Positions 16,420 to 26,011 of a stretch of DNA of 64,000 bases are shown one piece after another. This DNA comes from Bacteroidales bacterium (GTDB taxonomy: Bacteria > Bacteroidota > Bacteroidia > Bacteroidales > F082): the NCBI GenBank assembly GCA_015493525.1, contig WGCY01000044.1:50982-114981 (forward strand), given 5' to 3'. The notes under the pieces were generated by a model, which saw nothing but the letters and a program-made list of their open reading frames with translations, was not told the origin of the DNA and made no database searches. The translations under genes and the position numbers were made by a program. Numbering within the stretch: the stretch's first letter is position 1; the number at the start of each line of letters is the position of its first letter.

Positions 16420-17949
16420 TCATTCCCATTCAATAGTTGCCGGTGGCTTGGAGCTGATGTCATAAACCACCCGGTTAACGCCTTTTACCCGGTTGATGAT
16501 GTCGTTGGAAACTTTGGCCAGAAATTCATAAGGCAAATGGGACCAGTCGGCAGTCATGCCATCGGTAGAACCGACAGCCCGCAAGGCCACCACACTCTCG
16601 TAAGTGCGTTCATCACCCATTACGCCAACCGATTGAACGGGAAGCAACACCGCAAGTGCCTGCCACACTTTGTCGTAGAGGCCTTCTTTTCTAAGGCTTT
16701 GGATGAAGATGTGGTCCACATCCTGTAAGATGCGGACTTTTTCGCGGGTTACTTCACCGAGAATGCGAATGCCCAGGCCGGGACCGGGAAAAGGATGCCT
16801 TTTCAACAGGTGCTCCGGCATGTTGAGGGTACGGCCGATACGCCGCACTTCATCTTTAAATAAGGTATTCAGCGGCTCCACAATTTTCAGCTTCATAAAA
16901 TCGGGCAATCCGCCCACATTGTGATGCGATTTGATGGTGGCCGATGGCCCTTTCACAGAAACCGATTCGATGACATCCGGATAAATGGTGCCTTGTGCCA
17001 GCCATTTCACATTTTTAATACGGTGGGCTTCCCAGTCGAAAATTTCGATAAAAGTTTTACCAATGGCTTTGCGCTTTTTCTCCGGGTCGGAAATGCCTTT
17101 TAACGCTTCCATAAAAGCATCCGAAGCATCCACGCCTTTCACGTTCAGGCCCATGTTTTTGTAGGATTCCAGTACGGTTGAAAATTCATTTTTCCGCAAA
17201 AGGCCGTTGTCCACAAAGATGCAGTAGAGGTTTTTTCCGATGGCTTTGTGCAGCAACACAGCAGCCACAGATGAGTCCACGCCGCCCGAAAGTCCCAGCA
17301 CCACTTTGTCGTTGCCCAGCTTTTGACGTAAATCTGTCAGCGTGTTTTTTATAAAAGAGCCGGGAGTCCAGTTTTGGGTACAGCCGCACACATCGGTTAC
17401 AAAGTTTTTTAACAGTGTCATTCCTTCTTCCGAATGGTACACCTCCGGATGAAACTGGATGCCGTAGGTTGGCTCCCCGGCAATTTGAAATCCGGCTACT
17501 TTCACGCTTTCCGTACTGGCAATAACCTGATATTTTTCCGGTAGTTTTAGGATGGTATCGCCATGCGACATCCACACCTGGCTTCCATCGGAGAGACTTT
17601 TCATAAGCGGGCAGGCAGTGTCGCGAAAGCCAAGGTTGGCCCGGCCGTATTCCCTGATTTTTGAAGGCATGACGTTGCCGCCATCGTGCTGTGCCAGAAA
17701 TTGTGCGCCATAGCAGACGCCGAGCAGCGGGTATTTGCCACGAATATGCGATAAATCCGAAACGGGAGCTTCCGGGTCATGTACCGAAAACGGGCTTCCC
17801 GAAAGGATCACGCCTTTGAGCGAAGTATCAACCGGCGGAATTTTATTAAAAGGATGAATTTCACAGTAAACATTTAACTCCCTAAGCCTCCGTGCAATAA
17901 GTTGGGTGTATTGGGAGCCGAAATCGAGGATGAGAATGGTTTCTTGCAT
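16420..17949 (-). CDS. guaA: GMP synthase (glutamine-hydrolysing)
   Basis: The 509-residue enzyme aminates XMP to GMP using glutamine and ATP. The class I amidotransferase domain holds the nucleophile Cys79 in [11 protein letters not shown] and the His/Glu pair in [12 protein letters not shown]. The ATP-pyrophosphatase domain has the P-loop [16 protein letters not shown], and the dimerisation domain carries [15 protein letters not shown] and ends with the typical TIEWE. Length is normal. Monocistronic. The -7 box TATCTTTG at 17954-17961 ends only 4 bp before the ATG, so the mRNA may be leaderless. A microsatellite directly follows the stop. Confidence 0.98.
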   Translation of the reverse strand: MQETILILDFGSQYTQLIARRLRELNVYCEIHPFNKIPPVDTSLKGVILSGSPFSVHDPEAPVSDLSHIRGKYPLLGVCYGAQFLAQHDGGNVMPSKIREYGRANLGFRDTACPLMKSLSDGSQVWMSHGDTILKLPEKYQVIASTESVKVAGFQIAGEPTYGIQFHPEVYHSEEGMTLLKNFVTDVCGCTQNWTPGSFIKNTLTDLRQKLGNDKVVLGLSGGVDSSVAAVLLHKAIGKNLYCIFVDNGLLRKNEFSTVLESYKNMGLNVKGVDASDAFMEALKGISDPEKKRKAIGKTFIEIFDWEAHRIKNVKWLAQGTIYPDVIESVSVKGPSATIKSHHNVGGLPDFMKLKIVEPLNTLFKDEVRRIGRTLNMPEHLLKRHPFPGPGLGIRILGEVTREKVRILQDVDHIFIQSLRKEGLYDKVWQALAVLLPVQSVGVMGDERTYESVVALRAVGSTDGMTADWSHLPYEFLAKVSNDIINRVKGVNRVVYDISSKPPATIEWE

Positions 17950-17953
17950 ATTG

Positions 17954-17961
17954 CAAAGATA
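17954..17961 (-). promoter_or_regulatory. -7 promoter box immediately before guaA
   Basis: Minus strand reads TATCTTTG (TAnnTTTG match). Its G is 5 nt from the A of the start codon, implying a transcript start at or next to the ATG. Confidence 0.5.
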
Positions 17962-18107
17962 AGGAGTTTGAAAAGATGGGCAATATGCAAACAGGTTTTA
18001 GGAGAATGTCAATTGGCTTCATCCTCTGTTTGATGAACAAACCAATGGTTTTAACATTTTATTTCTCCCTTTAACAAATATTAACAAGCTAATTCATAAC
18101 CGGTTTA

Positions 18108-18115
18108 TATATTTG
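18108..18115 (+). promoter_or_regulatory. -7 promoter box for the bat operon
   Basis: TATATTTG followed by CAC, a full TAnnTTTG match 27 bp before ATG 18143. It excludes the in-frame TTG at 18113 as the moxR start. No clear TTTG about 20 bp upstream. Confidence 0.55.
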
Positions 18116-18142
18116 CACAACAAATTGAAAAAAATTATTCCC

Positions 18143-19135
18143 ATGTTAGAAACGGATATTCGCGAACTAAACGAAAAGATTCAAAAAGAGAGCCAGTTCA
18201 TCGATTTGATTAAACTGGAAATGAACAAGGTGATTGTAGGCCAGGCACATATGACCGAACGGCTGCTTATCGGCCTGCTGGGAAATGGCCATATTTTGCT
18301 CGAAGGGGTTCCGGGCCTTGCCAAAACGCTGGCCATTACGTCGCTGGCCAATGTGATCGATGCCAAATTCAGCCGTATTCAGTTTACGCCCGATTTGTTG
18401 CCTGCCGACTTGTTGGGGACACTTATCTACAGCATGAAAAAAGAAGAATTCGTGGTGAAGAAAGGGCCGATATTCGCTAATTTCATTCTTGCTGATGAGA
18501 TTAACCGTTCGCCTGCCAAAGTGCAGAGTGCTTTGCTTGAGGCCATGCAGGAACGTCAGGTAACCATTGGCGACAATACCTTTAAACTGGATGAGCCGTT
18601 CCTTGTCATGGCAACCCAAAATCCCATTGAGCAGGAGGGCACCTATCCGCTTCCCGAAGCACAGGTAGACCGTTTCATGTTGAAAGTGGTCATCAACTAT
18701 CCCAAAAAGGAAGAAGAGAAACAAATTCTGCGCCAGAATATTACGAACACTTATGCCACGACAAAAACCATCTTGAAACCGGAAGATGTGCTCAAGGCAA
18801 GAGAGCTGGTCCGGCAAATTTATCTTGATGAGAAAATTGAAAATTATATCACGGATATTGTTTTTGCTTCCCGTTATCCCAATGACTTTCATTTGGAAAA
18901 ATTCTCGGGAATGATCTCATACGGTGCTTCGCCGCGTGCAAGTATCAACCTGGCCCTCGCTGCCAAGGCACTGGCATTTATCAAAAAACGGGGGTATGTT
19001 ATTCCCGAAGACATCCGTTCCGTTGCCCATGATGTCATGCGGCATCGTATCGGGCTGACTTATGAGGCCGAAGCCGAAAACATTACCAGCGAAGACATTA
19101 TCAACGAAATCCTGAACTCGGTAGAAGTACCCTGA
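18143..19135 (+). CDS. MoxR-family AAA+ ATPase of the bat operon
   Basis: The 330-residue ATPase has Walker A GVPGLAKT (residues 55-62), Walker B ILADEINR, and the MoxR signatures PAKVQSALLEAMQERQVTIG and MATQNPIEQEGTYPLPEAQVDRF, plus sensor 2 GASPRASINLA. MoxR ATPases act as chaperones for maturation of complexes, usually with VWA-domain partners. Here it leads DUF58 and VWA genes, the standard Bacteroides bat order. Start chosen at ATG 18143 because the promoter box overlaps the alternative TTG at 18113. Client is unknown. Confidence 0.95.
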   Translation: MLETDIRELNEKIQKESQFIDLIKLEMNKVIVGQAHMTERLLIGLLGNGHILLEGVPGLAKTLAITSLANVIDAKFSRIQFTPDLLPADLLGTLIYSMKKEEFVVKKGPIFANFILADEINRSPAKVQSALLEAMQERQVTIGDNTFKLDEPFLVMATQNPIEQEGTYPLPEAQVDRFMLKVVINYPKKEEEKQILRQNITNTYATTKTILKPEDVLKARELVRQIYLDEKIENYITDIVFASRYPNDFHLEKFSGMISYGASPRASINLALAAKALAFIKKRGYVIPEDIRSVAHDVMRHRIGLTYEAEAENITSEDIINEILNSVEVP

Positions 19136-19232
19136 CAAATGACAAATAACAAATGACAAATCACAAAAAACAAATGACAAAGGTTTTGTATTTCGAAATT
19201 TGAATTTGTAATTTATTCGTGATTTGTAATTT
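19136..19232. repeat. CAAATNACAAA repeat and its inverse between moxR and DUF58 genes
   Basis: CAAATGACAAAT-like words repeat four times on the plus strand, then the inverse form (ATTTGTAATTT, GATTTGTAATTT) follows, so the segment can fold imperfectly. Similar words occur at 11798-11872. No gene. Confidence 0.55.
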
Positions 19233-19276
19233 ATGTTTTGAGATTTGATTACTTATATTTCTTAAAAACGGACAAA

Positions 19277-20152
19277 TTGGAAGCACAGGAATTATTTAAA
19301 AAAGTCAGGAAGATTGAGATAAAAACGCGGGGATTGTCCAAACAGATTTTCTCGGGCGAGTACCACAGCGTTTTTAAAGGACGGGGCATGGCTTTCAGCG
19401 AGGTGCGCGAATACCAGTTTGGCGATGACATCCGCAGCATCGACTGGAACGTTACCGCACGTTTCAACCATCCGTTTGTGAAAATTTTTGAGGAAGAACG
19501 TGAGCTGACCGTTATGTTGCTCATCGATGTTTCGGGCTCCAACCTTTTTGGCACACACGGACAGCTGAAGCAGGAAGTGGTTACCGAAATAGCGGCCACA
19601 CTCTCCTTTTCGGCTATCCAGAACAACGATAAAGTGGGCGTGATTTTCTTCTCCGATAAAATTGAGAAATTCATCCCTCCCAAAAAAGGGACTTCACATA
19701 TTTTGCGCATCATCAGGGAACTGATAGATTTCCGTGCCGAAAACAACGGAACTGACATTGCCGAAGCGTTGCGTTATCTGACCAATGTGATAAAAAAACG
19801 GGCTACCTCTTTTCTGATTTCCGATTTTATGGATGAGGGTTTTGAAAAAGCTGTCCGGATTGCCAACCACAAGCACGACCTGATAGCCATTCGGGTTACC
19901 GACCGGCGCGAAACGGATTTGCCCAATGTGGGCATGATCCGTATGTCGGATGCCGAAACGGGAAAACAAATGTGGGTGGATACCGGCAGTGCCGCTGTGC
20001 GCCGCCAGCTTAGCCAATGGGCAGCCCGGAAAAGCCGTGAACTTGATATGATGTTTTCAAGGCTTGGCGTGGATATGGTGAAAGTTTACACAGGCGAAGA
20101 TTATGTGAAGCCATTGATGAACATGTTTCGGAAAAGAGAAGCCAGAAGCTGA
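19277..20152 (+). CDS. DUF58 domain protein of the bat operon
   Basis: The 291-residue protein matches the DUF58 family: KKVRKIEIKTRGLSKQIFSGEYHSVFKGRGMAFSEVREYQ near the start, GDDIRSIDWNVTARF, then a degenerate VWA fold with TVMLLIDVSGSNLFG and FLISDFMDEG. It is cytoplasmic, with no membrane helix. No ATG starts the conserved frame: TTG 19277 aligns with where homologues begin (x-E-A-Q-E-L-F-K-K-V), while TTG 19238 gives 13 extra residues. It is the usual MoxR partner and is followed 7 bp later by the next bat gene. Start uncertain, family sure. Confidence 0.9.
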   Translation: MEAQELFKKVRKIEIKTRGLSKQIFSGEYHSVFKGRGMAFSEVREYQFGDDIRSIDWNVTARFNHPFVKIFEEERELTVMLLIDVSGSNLFGTHGQLKQEVVTEIAATLSFSAIQNNDKVGVIFFSDKIEKFIPPKKGTSHILRIIRELIDFRAENNGTDIAEALRYLTNVIKKRATSFLISDFMDEGFEKAVRIANHKHDLIAIRVTDRRETDLPNVGMIRMSDAETGKQMWVDTGSAAVRRQLSQWAARKSRELDMMFSRLGVDMVKVYTGEDYVKPLMNMFRKREARS

Positions 20153-20159
20153 CAACAAT

Positions 20160-21203
20160 ATGAAAAGGATAAAAATTGGACATACGGGGTTACTGATTTT
20201 GATGCTCATGGCATTTATGGTTGTCCGTGGGCAAAACATGGTCCCTTTGAAGGCAACCGCCTCGCTGGATACCACAGCCATTATGATTGGCGACCAAATC
20301 GGGCTTGACCTTGCACTGGAAGTACCGGAAGGAACGCAGGTTAAATGGCCTCCACTTCCTGATACACTGGTTCCCCATGTGGAAATTATAAAACGTGGCA
20401 TTACAGACAGCACGGTGAAAAACAATGTGTTAAGCTTGAAACGCCGGCTTCTGATTACCTCCTTCGATTCGGGATATTTTAACATTGTCCCCCTGAAGTT
20501 TCAGGTACGGCTTCCCGGCAGCGGCAAGGTGGATACGGTGGCTACACAGGATTTGTTTTTACAGGTTTACACACCCAAAGTAGATACTTCCAAAGCTTTT
20601 AAAGCCATAACCGGCCCTGCTGCCGAGCCTTATACATTGGGTGAAATCCTTCCCTGGATTTTACTGGGATTGTTGGTGGTGGCAGCCATCGTCTTTCTTA
20701 TCTGGTACCTGCGCAGGCGAAAAAAGAACCAGCCGTTGTTTGCCCGCAAACCCAAGCCCAAGTTACCGCCGTCGGTGGAAGCTATCCAGCGGTTGGAAGA
20801 GGTACGGCTTTCCCGTATGTGGCAGGCCGGTAAACTGAAAGCGTATCACTCGGCCATTACAGACATTATGCGCGACTATTTTGCCCGGCGGTTTCGGTTT
20901 GATGCACGCGAAATGACTACCGGTGAAATTATTCAAAGACTTGGAAAAGAGCCGGTAGTAAATAAAGAGGCACTCTCCAAAGTGCACAGTACTTTCGCTT
21001 TGGCCGATTTGGTAAAATTTGCCAAACTTACGCCATCGGCCCTGGAAAACGATTCCAGCCTGAATTATTGTATTGATTTTGTGAACGAAACCAAAGCCGT
21101 TCCGCAGGAAATGCCGAATGAAATGCCAGCGGAAAATACTTCGGGCGAAGCCAAAGTATCGATGGAAGAAAAAACAGAACCGGAAAATAAAGAGGAGAAA
21201 TAA
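20160..21203 (+). CDS. single-pass membrane protein of the bat operon (BatD-like architecture)
   Basis: The 347-residue protein has a signal peptide (ending VVRGQ), about 150 periplasmic residues of beta-rich sequence (ATASLDTTAIMIGDQIGLDL, then RRLLITSFDSGYFNIVPLKFQV), one transmembrane helix (ILPWILLGLLVVAAIVFLIW), and a basic cytoplasmic part (RRRKKNQP, then LKAYHSAITDIMRDYFARRF). The C-terminal tail is Glu/Pro-rich. It keeps the outline of BatD but half the size, and occurs between DUF58 and batA in related operons. Probably a membrane partner of the VWA proteins; biochemical role unknown. Confidence 0.8.
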   Translation: MKRIKIGHTGLLILMLMAFMVVRGQNMVPLKATASLDTTAIMIGDQIGLDLALEVPEGTQVKWPPLPDTLVPHVEIIKRGITDSTVKNNVLSLKRRLLITSFDSGYFNIVPLKFQVRLPGSGKVDTVATQDLFLQVYTPKVDTSKAFKAITGPAAEPYTLGEILPWILLGLLVVAAIVFLIWYLRRRKKNQPLFARKPKPKLPPSVEAIQRLEEVRLSRMWQAGKLKAYHSAITDIMRDYFARRFRFDAREMTTGEIIQRLGKEPVVNKEALSKVHSTFALADLVKFAKLTPSALENDSSLNYCIDFVNETKAVPQEMPNEMPAENTSGEAKVSMEEKTEPENKEEK

Positions 21204-21205
21204 CG

Positions 21206-22201
21206 ATGTTTGGTATAGACACATGGAGAAATCCCGATTATTTTTATCTGCTGCTGCTGATTCCCGCATTGGTTGCGTGGTATGTATACCGCTTTCGCAA
21301 AAGTACGCCGGAGTTGCTTTTTTCAGGATTGAAGCCTTTTGATGGTGTTTCGCCTTCGCTCAAAACACGTCTGGTCCACAGCCTTTTTGTGTTGCGGATG
21401 CTGGCGTTGATCCTACTGGTTGTTGCGCTGGCAGGGCCGCAAAGCATTTCCTCAAAAAGCAACATCAACATTGAGGGGATTGACATAGTCATGGCGTTGG
21501 ATGTGTCGGGGAGTATGCGTGCCCGCGATTTTCAGCCCGACCGTATCGGTGCTGCCAAAAAAATTGCCACCCAGTTTATCGATGGCCGTCCCAACGACCG
21601 CATCGGGCTGGTAATATTCAGTGGCGTGGCCTTTACGCAGGCACCGCTTACCTTGGACCATTCGGTTTTAAAAAGCCTTTTACGGGAAGTGAAGAGTGGT
21701 ATGATTCAGGATGGGACAGCCATTGGCGATGGACTGGCAACAGCCGTCAGCCGGCTGAAAGATTCCAAAGCCCGTTCCAAAGTCATTGTGCTGCTTACCG
21801 ATGGGGTGAACAATTCGGGTGCCATTGACCCGGAAACGGCTGCCGAACTGGCCAAAATGTACGGCATCAGGGTTTACACCATTGGAATTGGTTCTTATGG
21901 TTACGCCCCTTATCCCGTACAGACACCTTACGGAATCAAGATGCAGCAGATGAAAGTGCAGATTGATGAAGCTTTGCTGAAAAGAATCGCACAGGAAACG
22001 GGTGGGAAATATTTCCGTGCCAACAACAACAATAAGTTACGGGCTATTTTTAAGGAAATTGACCGGTTGGAGAAATCGAAAATTAACGTACAGCAGTTTC
22101 GCAGAAAATATGAACTCTATTTTCCGTTTGCGTTGGCAGCACTGTTGATTTTTGTTGTGGAGATAAGTCTGAGGTATTTGTTTTTTAGAAGATTACCATA
22201 A
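21206..22201 (+). CDS. batA: BatA, membrane-bound VWA-domain protein
   Basis: The 331-residue inner-membrane protein has two N-terminal helices (about 12-27 and 60-77), a VWA domain with a complete MIDAS motif DVSGS (Asp99, Ser101, Ser103) and LLTDGVNNSGAI, and a C-terminal helix (FALAALLIFVVEISLRYLFF). It begins 2 bp after the preceding gene. The bat genes were first linked to aerotolerance in Bacteroides fragilis; the VWA domains are thought to bind partners in the periplasm. Paralogous to the next gene, BatB, sharing the DRIGLVIFSG/A segment. Confidence 0.93.
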   Translation: MFGIDTWRNPDYFYLLLLIPALVAWYVYRFRKSTPELLFSGLKPFDGVSPSLKTRLVHSLFVLRMLALILLVVALAGPQSISSKSNINIEGIDIVMALDVSGSMRARDFQPDRIGAAKKIATQFIDGRPNDRIGLVIFSGVAFTQAPLTLDHSVLKSLLREVKSGMIQDGTAIGDGLATAVSRLKDSKARSKVIVLLTDGVNNSGAIDPETAAELAKMYGIRVYTIGIGSYGYAPYPVQTPYGIKMQQMKVQIDEALLKRIAQETGGKYFRANNNNKLRAIFKEIDRLEKSKINVQQFRRKYELYFPFALAALLIFVVEISLRYLFFRRLP

Positions 22202-22216
22202 AAACAGAAGAAGAAA

Positions 22217-23245
22217 ATGATTCAATTTGAACATAAAGCGTTTTTTTGGGCATACCTGTTGCTGCTGTTTTTTGTCCTGATATACTGGCTGTACAAAGGC
22301 TGGAAAAGAAGGTCGATGAAGCAATTTGGCGACAAGGCATTGATGGGGCAGCTGGTGAAGCATTATTCTGATACACGCCCGGCTTTGCGGTTTTTACTGC
22401 TTCTTTTTGCACTGTTTTTTCTGGTTACGGGTATTATTGACCCGAAAGTGGGCACCAAAGTGGAAACGGTGAAACGCAAAGGAATCGACCTGTACATTGC
22501 ATTGGATGTGTCAAACTCCATGTTGGCCGAAGACATAAAACCCAACCGGCTGAGCCGTGCCAAAATGTCCATTTCCAACCTGATGGACAAACTGGATGGC
22601 GACCGCATCGGGTTAATCGTTTTTGCCGGTCGTGCCTATAAATTGCTGCCGCTGACCACCGATTATTCTGCTGCAAAGCTTTTTCTCTCTTCGGTGGACA
22701 CCAAAATTGTACCGGTACAGGGAACGGCCATTGGCTCTGCCATCAACATGGCTGCCACCTCTTTTAAGAAAGACAAGCACAACAAGGCCATAGTGGTGAT
22801 TACTGATGGCGAAAACCATCAGGACAACCCGGTGCAGGCTGCGAAGAATGCCGCTGAACATGGAATAAAAGTCTTTACCATTGGCATGGGATTGCCGGAA
22901 GGGGCACCAATTCCGATGGCCGATGCACAGGGCAACCGCACTTTCCTGAAAGACCGGCAGGGGAAAGTGGTGATTACCAAACTGAATGAGCAAATGCTGC
23001 AGGAGATAGCTGCTGCCGGTAATGGATCGTATGCGAGGGCCAACAATGCCAGTGTGGGGCTGTCGAAGATTTTAAGAAGTTTGAACCGTATTCAGAAAAA
23101 AGAGCTGGCAACCAAACAGTTTACCGATTACGCACATCATTTTCAACTGTTTTTGGCCATCGCTTTTTTGTTTCTGGTTTTGGAACTGTTGCTGGTTGAA
23201 CGTAAATCGAAATGGACTGAAAAAATTGATTTTTTTGGAAAATGA
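22217..23245 (+). CDS. batB: BatB, membrane-bound VWA-domain protein
   Basis: The 342-residue paralogue of BatA has N-terminal helices (about 10-26 and 57-74), a VWA domain with MIDAS DVSNS (Asp97, Ser99, Ser101), DRIGLIVFAGRAYKLLPLTTDY, VVITDGENHQDN, and a C-terminal helix (FLAIAFLFLVLELLLV). It follows batA by 15 bp and its stop overlaps the batC start by 4 bp (ATGA), so translation is coupled. Probably forms a complex with BatA and the TPR proteins. Confidence 0.93.
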   Translation: MIQFEHKAFFWAYLLLLFFVLIYWLYKGWKRRSMKQFGDKALMGQLVKHYSDTRPALRFLLLLFALFFLVTGIIDPKVGTKVETVKRKGIDLYIALDVSNSMLAEDIKPNRLSRAKMSISNLMDKLDGDRIGLIVFAGRAYKLLPLTTDYSAAKLFLSSVDTKIVPVQGTAIGSAINMAATSFKKDKHNKAIVVITDGENHQDNPVQAAKNAAEHGIKVFTIGMGLPEGAPIPMADAQGNRTFLKDRQGKVVITKLNEQMLQEIAAAGNGSYARANNASVGLSKILRSLNRIQKKELATKQFTDYAHHFQLFLAIAFLFLVLELLLVERKSKWTEKIDFFGK

Positions 23246-24027
23246 GAAAAGGAGCTAACATAAAAATCGTTTTGATACTGTTGCTTGGCCTGATTTCGGC
23301 AGGGGTTTCCGCACAGAGTGCGAAAACACTTGTCCGCAGGGGAAATAAGCTGTACGATGCCAAGAAATTTTCAAAAGCAGAGGTGCAGTACCGTAAAGCC
23401 CAGGCCAGGGACCCGAAATACGAAAAGAGTATCTTTAACCTCGGCGATGCTGTTTATCAGCAAAAAAACTTTAAGGGCGCAGAAAAGTATTTCCAAAAAC
23501 TGGCACAGGGTACAAAGACACCGCCACAGTATCAGGCACCGTCGTGGTACAACTTGGGCAATACTTTCATGTCGCAAAAACAATACGAAAAAAGTATTGC
23601 TTCTTACATCCAGGCGTTAAGGAAAGACCCGACAAACATGGATGCCAAGTACAACCTGACCTATGCCCGGAAAATGCTGAAAAAACAAAAACAGCAGAAA
23701 AAGAAACAAAAACAAAACAAGAAAAAGAATCAACAGAACAAGAAAAACCAGAATAAAAAGGACCAGAACAAAAAAAATCAAAACAAGAAGGACCAAAACA
23801 AGAAGAACCAAAACAAGAAAGACCAAAATAAAAAGAACCAGCAGAAACAGGACCAGCAAAACAAACAACAGAAAAATAAAAGCGGACGGAAGAAACAGCA
23901 AATCTCTCCGCAGGAGGCACAACGCATCTTGAATGCATTGAAAAATAATGAGAAGAATACATTGAAAAAATTGGAGAAAGCCAAAGCAAAAGCCGTTAAA
24001 GCCAATGCAAATGTTATTAATTGGTAA
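23242..24027 (+). CDS. batC: BatC, exported TPR protein with Lys/Asn/Gln repeat tail
   Basis: The 261-residue protein has a signal peptide (ending GVSAQS), TPR repeats from about residue 26 to 145 (GNKLYDAKKFSKAEVQYRKA, LGDAVYQQKNFKGAEKYF, LGNTFMSQKQYEKSIASYIQAL), and then an extremely basic low-complexity tract. The tract includes three exact copies of the decapeptide NKKDQNKKNQ (residues 171-200), encoded by 30-bp DNA repeats near 23752-23841. A final helical segment (ISPQEAQRILNALKNNEKN) is the conserved BatC tail. TPRs probably bind BatA/BatB. Tract length likely varies between strains. Confidence 0.9.
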   Translation: MRKGANIKIVLILLLGLISAGVSAQSAKTLVRRGNKLYDAKKFSKAEVQYRKAQARDPKYEKSIFNLGDAVYQQKNFKGAEKYFQKLAQGTKTPPQYQAPSWYNLGNTFMSQKQYEKSIASYIQALRKDPTNMDAKYNLTYARKMLKKQKQQKKKQKQNKKKNQQNKKNQNKKDQNKKNQNKKDQNKKNQNKKDQNKKNQQKQDQQNKQQKNKSGRKKQQISPQEAQRILNALKNNEKNTLKKLEKAKAKAVKANANVINW

Positions 24028-24124
24028 AAACGATATGACAAGCGATGCTTTGGTGCAATATTTGTTACGTAAGGCGGAGTGGAAATTATCCTTATTTTTG
24101 AATGAAATTAAAGGCTTCGGAACG

Positions 24125-26011
24125 ATGAGAAAGCGGGGGATATCAATCATATTTTTGGTTTTGTTAACCATACAGGGCGTGTGGGCAGGCAACAACATCT
24201 CTTTTACTGCCAGCGCACGCCGGCAGGTATTGGTAGGGCAACAATTTCAGGTTCTGTTTGAAGTAAATGCCAATGGCAGGAGTTTCACCCCCCCGGCTGA
24301 TTTCGGCGGGCTCGAAATACTGTCGGGACCAAATACTTCCAGCAGTTCCAGTATTCAGTTTATCAATGGCAAAATGAGCCAGTCTTATACCATGACTTAT
24401 TCCTACATTGTCATGGCAACCAAACCGGGTGATGTTACCATAGGGCCTGCCTCCATCCGCGTGAAAGGCCGGAGATATACCTCCAATACATTGAAAATAA
24501 AAGTCCTAAAAGACAATTCCTCTGTTGTGCAAAAGGCACATTCTTCGGGTGCCGTGCCAAACCGTGGGGGGGCAACTGCTGCGCGCCGTACACAACCGGC
24601 CTCTTCCACAGCCACGGCCAGCAGCAAAGATGTTTTTGTCAAAGCTACGGCCAATAACACGCGGCCCTATCTCGGCCAGCAGGTGGTGGTTACTTACCGG
24701 ATATATACACGTGTCCCGGTATCTAACTTGAGTATCAATAAGGTAGCCTCATTCAAAGGCTTCTGGTCGAAAGATCTGCTTGGTGACAAATCAACCGTTC
24801 AGCAGCACAGCGAAACAATCAACGGAAAGCAATATGTGGTCGCTGTTATTCGTAAACTGGCCCTTATCCCCCAGCAGTCCGGTAAATTGACCATTGATCC
24901 AATGGAACTAAACTGTGCCGTGCAGGTAAGGATAAAAAACCGTTCTAACGGCAGTGACCCATTCGATGCTTTTTTCAACGATCCGTTTTTTAATCAGAAT
25001 GTGCGTACTGTTCAGAAAAAATTGGTGTCCAATGCACTGACTTTTAAGGTGAGGCCACTTCCCGAAAAGGGAAAACCGGCCTGTTTTAAGGGGGCTGTGG
25101 GCAATTTCTCTTTCAAAAACAGTGTGGACAAGACCAACCTGACGGCCAACGATGCACTTACGTTGGAAATCTCCATCAGCGGGAGCGGAAATATCGAACT
25201 GACAGGTGCCCCACAGGTGAAATTCCCTTCAGATTTCGAGACGTATGATCCCAAGATTTCATCAAAAATCAATACCTCGGTCAATGGCGTTTCGGGAACG
25301 AAAAAGTTTGATTACCTCGCTATTCCACGTACAGCAGGCGATTTTATTATCAAACCGGTGAAATTCTGCTATTTTAACCCCAAAGACAGGCGATACCATG
25401 TTTTTCAAACCAAGACCTATCACATTCATGTGAAAAAAGGAAAAGGTACCGGCGTAGTTTACGCTGCTCCCGACCAGCAGGGAATTCATTTTCTTGGAAA
25501 AGATATCCGGCATATCAAAGAAGGGCCGTTTGACTTACAGCCCATGAGCAATTTCTTTTTCGGGACAACGCTGTATTATGTACTGCTGGCTTTGCCTGTC
25601 GTATTGCTCCTGCTGCTTTTGCTTTTGTGGAATTTGTTCCAAAAGCGCAGGGCCAACGTATCCCTCGTAAAAAACAGAAAAGCACAGAAGGTCGCACGCG
25701 GTCGTTTGACCAAGGCACAAAAAATGAAAAAACAGGGCGATGACCGTGCTTTCTACGATGAAATTGCCCAGGCCCTGTGGGGTTACATCTCCGATAAGTT
25801 TAATTTACAGAAAGCCAACCTTTCCATGGATACCGTCAAAGAGCTGCTGGAACAGAAACAGGTAGATACGGAAACTATTCAGGCATTTATGGATACGCTG
25901 AACAGCATTGAGTATGCCCGGTTTGCCCCGGGAGATACAAAAGGGAAAATGGAAAATATTTATACGGAAGCCCTTCATGCAATTATGCATGCTGAAAAGT
26001 CATTAAAATGA
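24125..26011 (+). CDS. batD: BatD, oxygen-tolerance membrane protein
   Basis: The 628-residue protein begins with a signal peptide (RGISIIFLVLLTIQGVWAG) and the BatD motif ITASARR-like FTASARRQVLVGQQFQV. Two repeats of a beta-rich domain follow (IRVKGRRYTSNTLKI; RPYLGQQVVVTYRIYTRVPVSN), then one transmembrane helix (YVLLALPVVLLLLLLLLW) near residue 525 and a cytoplasmic helical tail (AFYDEIAQALWGYISDKFNLQ). The open frame extends upstream to 24005, but ATG 24125 is chosen since it starts the signal peptide. A 97-bp gap from batC is longer than the other gaps in the operon. Confidence 0.93.
   Translation: MRKRGISIIFLVLLTIQGVWAGNNISFTASARRQVLVGQQFQVLFEVNANGRSFTPPADFGGLEILSGPNTSSSSSIQFINGKMSQSYTMTYSYIVMATKPGDVTIGPASIRVKGRRYTSNTLKIKVLKDNSSVVQKAHSSGAVPNRGGATAARRTQPASSTATASSKDVFVKATANNTRPYLGQQVVVTYRIYTRVPVSNLSINKVASFKGFWSKDLLGDKSTVQQHSETINGKQYVVAVIRKLALIPQQSGKLTIDPMELNCAVQVRIKNRSNGSDPFDAFFNDPFFNQNVRTVQKKLVSNALTFKVRPLPEKGKPACFKGAVGNFSFKNSVDKTNLTANDALTLEISISGSGNIELTGAPQVKFPSDFETYDPKISSKINTSVNGVSGTKKFDYLAIPRTAGDFIIKPVKFCYFNPKDRRYHVFQTKTYHIHVKKGKGTGVVYAAPDQQGIHFLGKDIRHIKEGPFDLQPMSNFFFGTTLYYVLLALPVVLLLLLLLLWNLFQKRRANVSLVKNRKAQKVARGRLTKAQKMKKQGDDRAFYDEIAQALWGYISDKFNLQKANLSMDTVKELLEQKQVDTETIQAFMDTLNSIEYARFAPGDTKGKMENIYTEALHAIMHAEKSLK

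Noticed and set aside
16260..16463. 67-codon ORF rich in Gly, Cys, Met and Trp
   Set aside because: It is a translation of the CCACATCC microsatellite and overlaps the guaA end.
24005..24124. N-terminal extension of BatD
   Set aside because: Open by chance and overlapping batC; the signal peptide begins at 24125.
23567..24198. Leu/Phe/Cys-rich minus-strand ORFs opposite batC
   Set aside because: They are mirror translations of the Lys/Asn/Gln repeat tract; hydrophobicity is an artefact.
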